A DNA stretch of 7,662 bases from contig JAGWRH010000195.1 in NCBI GenBank assembly GCA_028876695.1, positions 1 to 7,662 of the forward strand, written 5' to 3'. The stretch's first letter is position 1. Every line of letters begins with the position of its first letter. The position numbers and the translations under genes were made by a program. Origin of the DNA: Acidobacteriota bacterium. GTDB lineage: Bacteria; Acidobacteriota; Terriglobia; Acidiferrales; UBA7541. A model generated the notes under the pieces. The model was not told where the DNA came from, did not search any database, and saw only the letters and a list, made by a program, of their open reading frames with translations. Below, one piece after another: positions 4,333 through 7,662 of the stretch.

Positions 4333-6917
4333 ACGAATTGCAGAGCGCGGGCCGGCGAGTGGTTTCGATCAGGGCGCTGCGCCGCTGGCTGTTGGTGGGA
4401 TTGGCTGCGCTATCGGCGGGGCTGGCGGCCGGGGCGCCGATTGCAGCGCAGTCGTTGCAGGAAACGGTGCAGGCGATCGACAAGAGCCGCGTCGATACGA
4501 GGATTCTTTTCATAACGGCCCATCCCGACGACGAATCGGCGAGCATGCTCTCCTATCTTTCGCGGGGTTTGAACGCGGATGTGGCGCTGCTGACGCTGAC
4601 GCGCGGGCAGGGCGGACAAAACGCGATCGGTCCGGAGCAGGACGGACAGATGGGCGTGATCCGGACGACGGAGCTGCTGGCGGCGGATTCGCATTACGGG
4701 GTACATCAGTATTTCACGCGCGCGGTGGACACCGGGTTTTCGAAGAGCCCGGAGCGCACCATGAAAATCTGGGGCCCGGTGATTCCTCTCGAAGATATGG
4801 TGCGGGTGATTCGAACGTACCGGCCGAATGTGGTGATCAACGGATGGGGCGGAGTGCACTTCGGGCACGGGCAGCATCAGGCCAGCGGGATTTTGACGCC
4901 CGAGGCGGTAGCAGACGCGGCCGATCCGACGAAATTTCCGGACCAGATTGCCGAGGGGCTGAAGCCGTGGAAAGCCGGGCTGGAACTGCGGCCGGCGGGA
5001 TTTTACTCGTTTAACGCCGCGCCTAGCGCTCCGAGCGGCGCGGTGCAGTTGCCGGTGGCGGAGGTTTCGCCCTTGTGGGGGAAGAGCTACATCGAAATCG
5101 GCATGGAGGGACACGAGCAACACCGCTCGCAGGGAACGCCCTCTCTTTTCGGAAACCCATTTTTCCGGCGGCCGGTATATTTGATCGCGGAGCGCGGAGA
5201 GGAGGCGGGCGGCGGATTCGATTCCAAGTTGCTGGCGCAGCCGATCACCTCACTTGCCGAGCGCTTCCCACAATTTCGCGAGACGCTCGCGCCGGCGCTG
5301 GCTACAGCGGACAAGCTGCTCGGCGAGGCGGCGAAATCGGCGCGGGATCTCGATCGGCCGGAGGCGGCGCTGGAACTGGTAACCGCCGCCAAGCAGATTG
5401 CGTCGCTGAGGGACAAGATTTCCAGCTCCGAAGATGGCACGACGCCGGACGTGCTGAGCGAATTAGCGGGCATTCAAGACCGCATCAATACCGCGCTGAT
5501 CGACGATCTGGCGCTGCCGATCGATGTGCAAGCGGATCGGCACGAACTGGTGGCAGGCGAAGGATTCACGGTGACGGTGAGCTTCCTCGATAGGCCGGCC
5601 GCGCCGTTTGAGTGGAGCGTCGATGGAACGAGCCTGCTGCTGCCGACCGGGTGGACGGCGACGCTCGAGGGCGGCAACACGGAAGGCAAAAGTTACTTAT
5701 TTCACGTGTCGATTCCGGCGGGCGCAACGCCGCCGACCGCTCCGGTGGACGCGATCCTGCCGTTTCCGCCGCCGCTGGTGCGCGTGGACGTGCACGCGAG
5801 CGTGGATGGCTACAATTTCAGCATCCGCCAGCCGGTTGAAAACTCGGTTGCGAACACGACGGGGGTGGACACGTACTCGCTGGAACTGATTCCGGCGGTC
5901 ACGCTAACGGTGGAACCGACCGAAGTGATGCGCCCGGTGAAACACGCGTCGCAAGCGTTCGAACTGCTGGCGCGCGTGCGTTATCACGGCACCGAGCCCG
6001 CGAAGGTGGCGATCGGCATGGACGCGCCGCAGGGCTGGACTGTGCAGCCGATCGCGCCATTGGATTTCTCGGGACCCGGCAACCAGTTGATCAAATACGT
6101 GGTGCGCCCGCCGGCGGAAATCACGACAGGCGCGTATGCGCTGCATCCGTTCGCGCGTCTTGGCGAGCAGACGTTTCGCACGTCCGTGGAGCCGCTGCCG
6201 AGCTTGCCGACGCGAGATTGGAGCGAGCCGGACGATGCCACGGCGCACGTGCTCGATTTGAACGTCCCGCGGGGGCTGCGCGTGGGCTATATCGCGGGCG
6301 ATAACGACCTGGTGCCCGATACGCTTCGCAATATCGGCGTGCAAGTGGATATGCTCAGCGAAGTGCAGCTGGCGTTTGGCGATTTGAGCCAGTACGACGC
6401 AATCGTCGTGGGGATTCGAGCGTATGAGCTGCGCCCGGACGTGATGGCCGCGAACGCGCGACTGCTCGATTACGTGAAGAACGGCGGGACGCTGGTGGTC
6501 GAATACGAGCGCGATTTTGCGTGGAACCGCTACAAGCCGGCGCCGTTTCCGGCCGGCATGGCGCAGCAAGCCGTGCGCGTGACGGATCCGAACTCTCCCG
6601 TGCGTTTCGCGATTCCCGGCAGCCCGCTCTTGAACGAGCCGAACAAAATCACCATCGCCGATTTCCAGGGATGGGTGCAGGAACGCGGATTGTATTTCTG
6701 GAGCACCTGGGACTCGCGCTATCAAGCGCCGCTTGGCCTGACGGACGAGGGCGAACCGGAGGCCACCGGCGGGCTGGTTTACGCGCGCGACGGGAAGGGC
6801 CTCTACATTTACACCGGCCTGGATTTCTTCCGCGAGCTGCCGGCGGGAGTACCGGGCGCGTACCGGCTTTTCGTGAATTTGCTCAGCCAGACGGTGCATC
6901 CGAGGCAGCCGCGGTAG
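4329..6917 (+). CDS. Exported PIG-L/LmbE family N-deacetylase, multidomain
   Basis: An 862-residue protein of the zinc-dependent PIG-L (LmbE/MshB) family, whose members remove N-acetyl groups from GlcNAc-type or related substrates. Order of parts: a signal peptide (residues 15-40; LRRWLLVG has an RR pair, so Tat export is possible) and the deacetylase domain (about 56-290) with AHPDDE at 64-69. H65 and D68 are expected zinc ligands and D67 the base. H177 and H180 in HFGHGQH match the second histidine pair by spacing. Then come a charged helical linker (about 308-395), a beta-rich region (395-515), an Ig-like domain resembling NEW3 (about 525-617), and a C-terminal Rossmann-like domain resembling class I amidotransferase/ThuA folds (about 650-862, from VGYIAGDNDLVPDTLRNIG). 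I see no cysteine anywhere in the protein, so the last domain lacks an amidotransferase nucleophile and is probably a binding domain. Such long forms are known in Acidobacteria and Bacteroidetes. Translation is coupled to the permease by GTGA. The true substrate is unknown. Confidence 0.9.
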   Translation: MNELQSAGRRVVSIRALRRWLLVGLAALSAGLAAGAPIAAQSLQETVQAIDKSRVDTRILFITAHPDDESASMLSYLSRGLNADVALLTLTRGQGGQNAIGPEQDGQMGVIRTTELLAADSHYGVHQYFTRAVDTGFSKSPERTMKIWGPVIPLEDMVRVIRTYRPNVVINGWGGVHFGHGQHQASGILTPEAVADAADPTKFPDQIAEGLKPWKAGLELRPAGFYSFNAAPSAPSGAVQLPVAEVSPLWGKSYIEIGMEGHEQHRSQGTPSLFGNPFFRRPVYLIAERGEEAGGGFDSKLLAQPITSLAERFPQFRETLAPALATADKLLGEAAKSARDLDRPEAALELVTAAKQIASLRDKISSSEDGTTPDVLSELAGIQDRINTALIDDLALPIDVQADRHELVAGEGFTVTVSFLDRPAAPFEWSVDGTSLLLPTGWTATLEGGNTEGKSYLFHVSIPAGATPPTAPVDAILPFPPPLVRVDVHASVDGYNFSIRQPVENSVANTTGVDTYSLELIPAVTLTVEPTEVMRPVKHASQAFELLARVRYHGTEPAKVAIGMDAPQGWTVQPIAPLDFSGPGNQLIKYVVRPPAEITTGAYALHPFARLGEQTFRTSVEPLPSLPTRDWSEPDDATAHVLDLNVPRGLRVGYIAGDNDLVPDTLRNIGVQVDMLSEVQLAFGDLSQYDAIVVGIRAYELRPDVMAANARLLDYVKNGGTLVVEYERDFAWNRYKPAPFPAGMAQQAVRVTDPNSPVRFAIPGSPLLNEPNKITIADFQGWVQERGLYFWSTWDSRYQAPLGLTDEGEPEATGGLVYARDGKGLYIYTGLDFFRELPAGVPGAYRLFVNLLSQTVHPRQPR

Positions 6918-6942
6918 AGCCAGCCGCACGCTTTGCTGGCGC

Positions 6943-7001
6943 GGCGGCGCGATGCTTCGGGGAGCCCGCATCTGCTTGCAGCATTGCGCACACGCGCCGC
7001 C
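6943..7001 (+). repeat. Inverted repeat after the deacetylase gene
   Basis: GGCGGCGCG (6943-6951) is matched perfectly by CGCGCCGCC (6993-7001) across 41 nt. A small hairpin, TGCT (6973-6976) with AGCA (6980-6983), lies in between. It begins 25 nt after the stop codon, where a terminator would be expected, but no T-run follows either arm, so Rho-independent termination is not supported. Chance pairing in GC-rich DNA remains possible. Confidence 0.25.
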
Positions 7002-7030
7002 TATTGCAGCCTTCCCGCGCTCAAGCCGCA

Positions 7031-7039
7031 TGCTATGCT
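7031..7039 (+). promoter_or_regulatory. Candidate extended -10 promoter of the NTF2-like gene
   Basis: TGCTATGCT gives a TGn extension and the -10 hexamer TATGCT (7034-7039), the same arrangement as at 2728-2736. A weak -35 candidate, TTCCCG (7012-7017), lies 16 nt upstream. The start would fall near 7046, leaving a 20-nt leader that contains AGGAGG (7051-7056). The compact fit of promoter, ribosome site and start supports an independent transcript. Confidence 0.42.
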
Positions 7040-7050
7040 GCGTTCGCATC

Positions 7051-7056
7051 AGGAGG
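7051..7056 (+). promoter_or_regulatory. Shine-Dalgarno AGGAGG for ATG 7066
   Basis: AGGAGG followed by 9 nt and then ATG 7066-7068. It selects this start over the in-frame ATG at 7078, which would be 21 nt from the site. Confidence 0.75.
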
Positions 7057-7065
7057 AACGCGCGG

Positions 7066-7662
7066 ATGCGAAAGAGTATGACTCGCTTTGTTGGGACACG
7101 CGGCAGCGGGGCAATTCTGGCAGCCGTTCTGGCGTTCTCGCTGGCTTCGCCGGCTTGCGCCAAGCAGAAAAACAAAAAGAAAAAATCATCCGATCAGTCG
7201 AGCCAGTCGAATCCCGTGCCGCTGCCGCCTCAGCCGGATTCCGAGCAGATCAACACAGATATCGGGCAGATGCTGGCGGCGTTTCAATTAGGCGATGTCG
7301 ATGAGATGCACAAGTATTACGCGGACAACGCCACGTTCGTAAGCGGCGTATGGGAGCCTCCGGTGGCCGGCTGGGTGAACTACGCGCCGCTCTTCAAGCG
7401 CCAATGGACGGCGTACCAATCCATCCAGTTGATCCGGAAGAATACGTACGTTTACACGCACGGCGACGCGGCGTGGGCCGCGTATCAGTGGGAATTCGAC
7501 GCGATGTCGAATGGACAGCCCTTCCAGGCGCGCGGGCAAACGACGCTGGTTTTCAACAAAGTTGGCGATAAGTGGCTGATCGTTCACAACCACACATCGG
7601 AAATCTGCCAGCAGTGTCCGGTCGCTCCGCCGATGAGCCGCACGCCGGCAGCCAATGCGCCG
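7066..7662 (+). CDS. Exported NTF2-like (SnoaL/DUF4440-type) protein, partial
   Basis: 199 codons are open from ATG 7066 to the right edge, so the C-terminus is missing. Residues 1-32 form a signal peptide (basic start, hydrophobic core AILAAVLAFSLA, end ACA before KQ); no standard lipobox surrounds the cysteine. A low-complexity stretch rich in Lys, Ser, Gln and Pro follows (residues 33-58, starting KQKNKKKKSSDQSSQ) and probably acts as a tether. Residues of about 60-180 look like an NTF2-like cone fold. It starts with a helix (DIGQMLAAFQLGDVDEMHKYY) and then has strands with ATFVSG, YTHGDAAWAAYQWEF and RGQTTLVFNKVGDKWLIVHNHTS, the usual order of SnoaL/DUF4440 domains. This fold may bind or isomerise small ligands; no catalytic set is evident. 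EICQQCP near the visible end has two cysteines that could form a disulfide after export. It appears to be a separate transcription unit from the deacetylase (148-nt gap). Confidence 0.82.
   Translation, partial: MRKSMTRFVGTRGSGAILAAVLAFSLASPACAKQKNKKKKSSDQSSQSNPVPLPPQPDSEQINTDIGQMLAAFQLGDVDEMHKYYADNATFVSGVWEPPVAGWVNYAPLFKRQWTAYQSIQLIRKNTYVYTHGDAAWAAYQWEFDAMSNGQPFQARGQTTLVFNKVGDKWLIVHNHTSEICQQCPVAPPMSRTPAANAP

Noticed and set aside
6918..7065. Rho-independent terminator for the permease-deacetylase operon.
   Set aside because: Inverted repeats are present but none is followed by a T-run on the plus strand.
5904..7175. 423-codon minus-strand open frame across the deacetylase end and the following gap.
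   Set aside because: Arg/His/Ala-rich shadow with no recognisable domain or ribosome site, antisense to well-supported genes.
7174..7186. A-rich runs considered as a programmed -1 frameshift site.
   Set aside because: The A6 run starts on a codon boundary, so the slippery heptamer phase is wrong, and the original frame continues with a good NTF2-like fold.

Overview
The window looks like a chromosomal segment of a high-GC Gram-negative-type bacterium, most likely an acidobacterium. This is inferred from the style of the proteins: an exported PIG-L/LmbE deacetylase of about 860 residues with a C-terminal amidotransferase-like domain, an exported TPR protein, and an exported NTF2-like protein. 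No rRNA or tRNA gene is present, so the taxonomy is not proven. There is no insertion sequence, CRISPR array, phage gene or clear Rho-independent terminator.

Layout, left to right. (1) Positions 1-546, minus strand: the first 182 codons of an uncharacterised soluble protein that runs off the left edge. It sits in DNA of clearly lower GC (about 51% by hand count over 1-540, against about 63-70% in sampled lines of the permease/deacetylase half). (2) Positions 673-2543, minus strand: a two-gene unit, a multi-pass membrane protein followed through an ATGA overlap by an exported TPR protein. A 16-codon ORF (2544-2594) with a strong Shine-Dalgarno sits directly in front of the membrane gene. It is in the same frame and ends in TAG immediately before the ATG. 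(3) Positions 2544-2916: a 373-base divergent intergenic region. It holds that small ORF, a nested inverted repeat, an extended -10 promoter candidate and a hairpin-rich leader of about 174 nt. (4) Positions 2917-6917, plus strand: an APC-type amino acid permease coupled by a GTGA overlap to a large PIG-L family deacetylase. (5) Positions 7066-7662, plus strand: the start of an exported NTF2-like protein with its own promoter candidate and a very good ribosome binding site, cut by the right edge.

How the genes may work together: the permease and the deacetylase are probably translated as one unit, so uptake of an amino acid or amine and hydrolysis of an N-acetylated (amino-sugar-like) compound outside the cytoplasm may be linked. 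That link is inference from the overlap. The membrane/TPR pair is likewise coupled, but neither protein has a function I can name.

No convincing new multi-gene system (defence, secretion, biosynthesis) is visible. The points most worth a second look are the in-frame leader ORF/amber codon before the membrane gene, the structured leader of the permease operon, the internal sequence repeat in the membrane protein, and the cysteine-free multidomain deacetylase.
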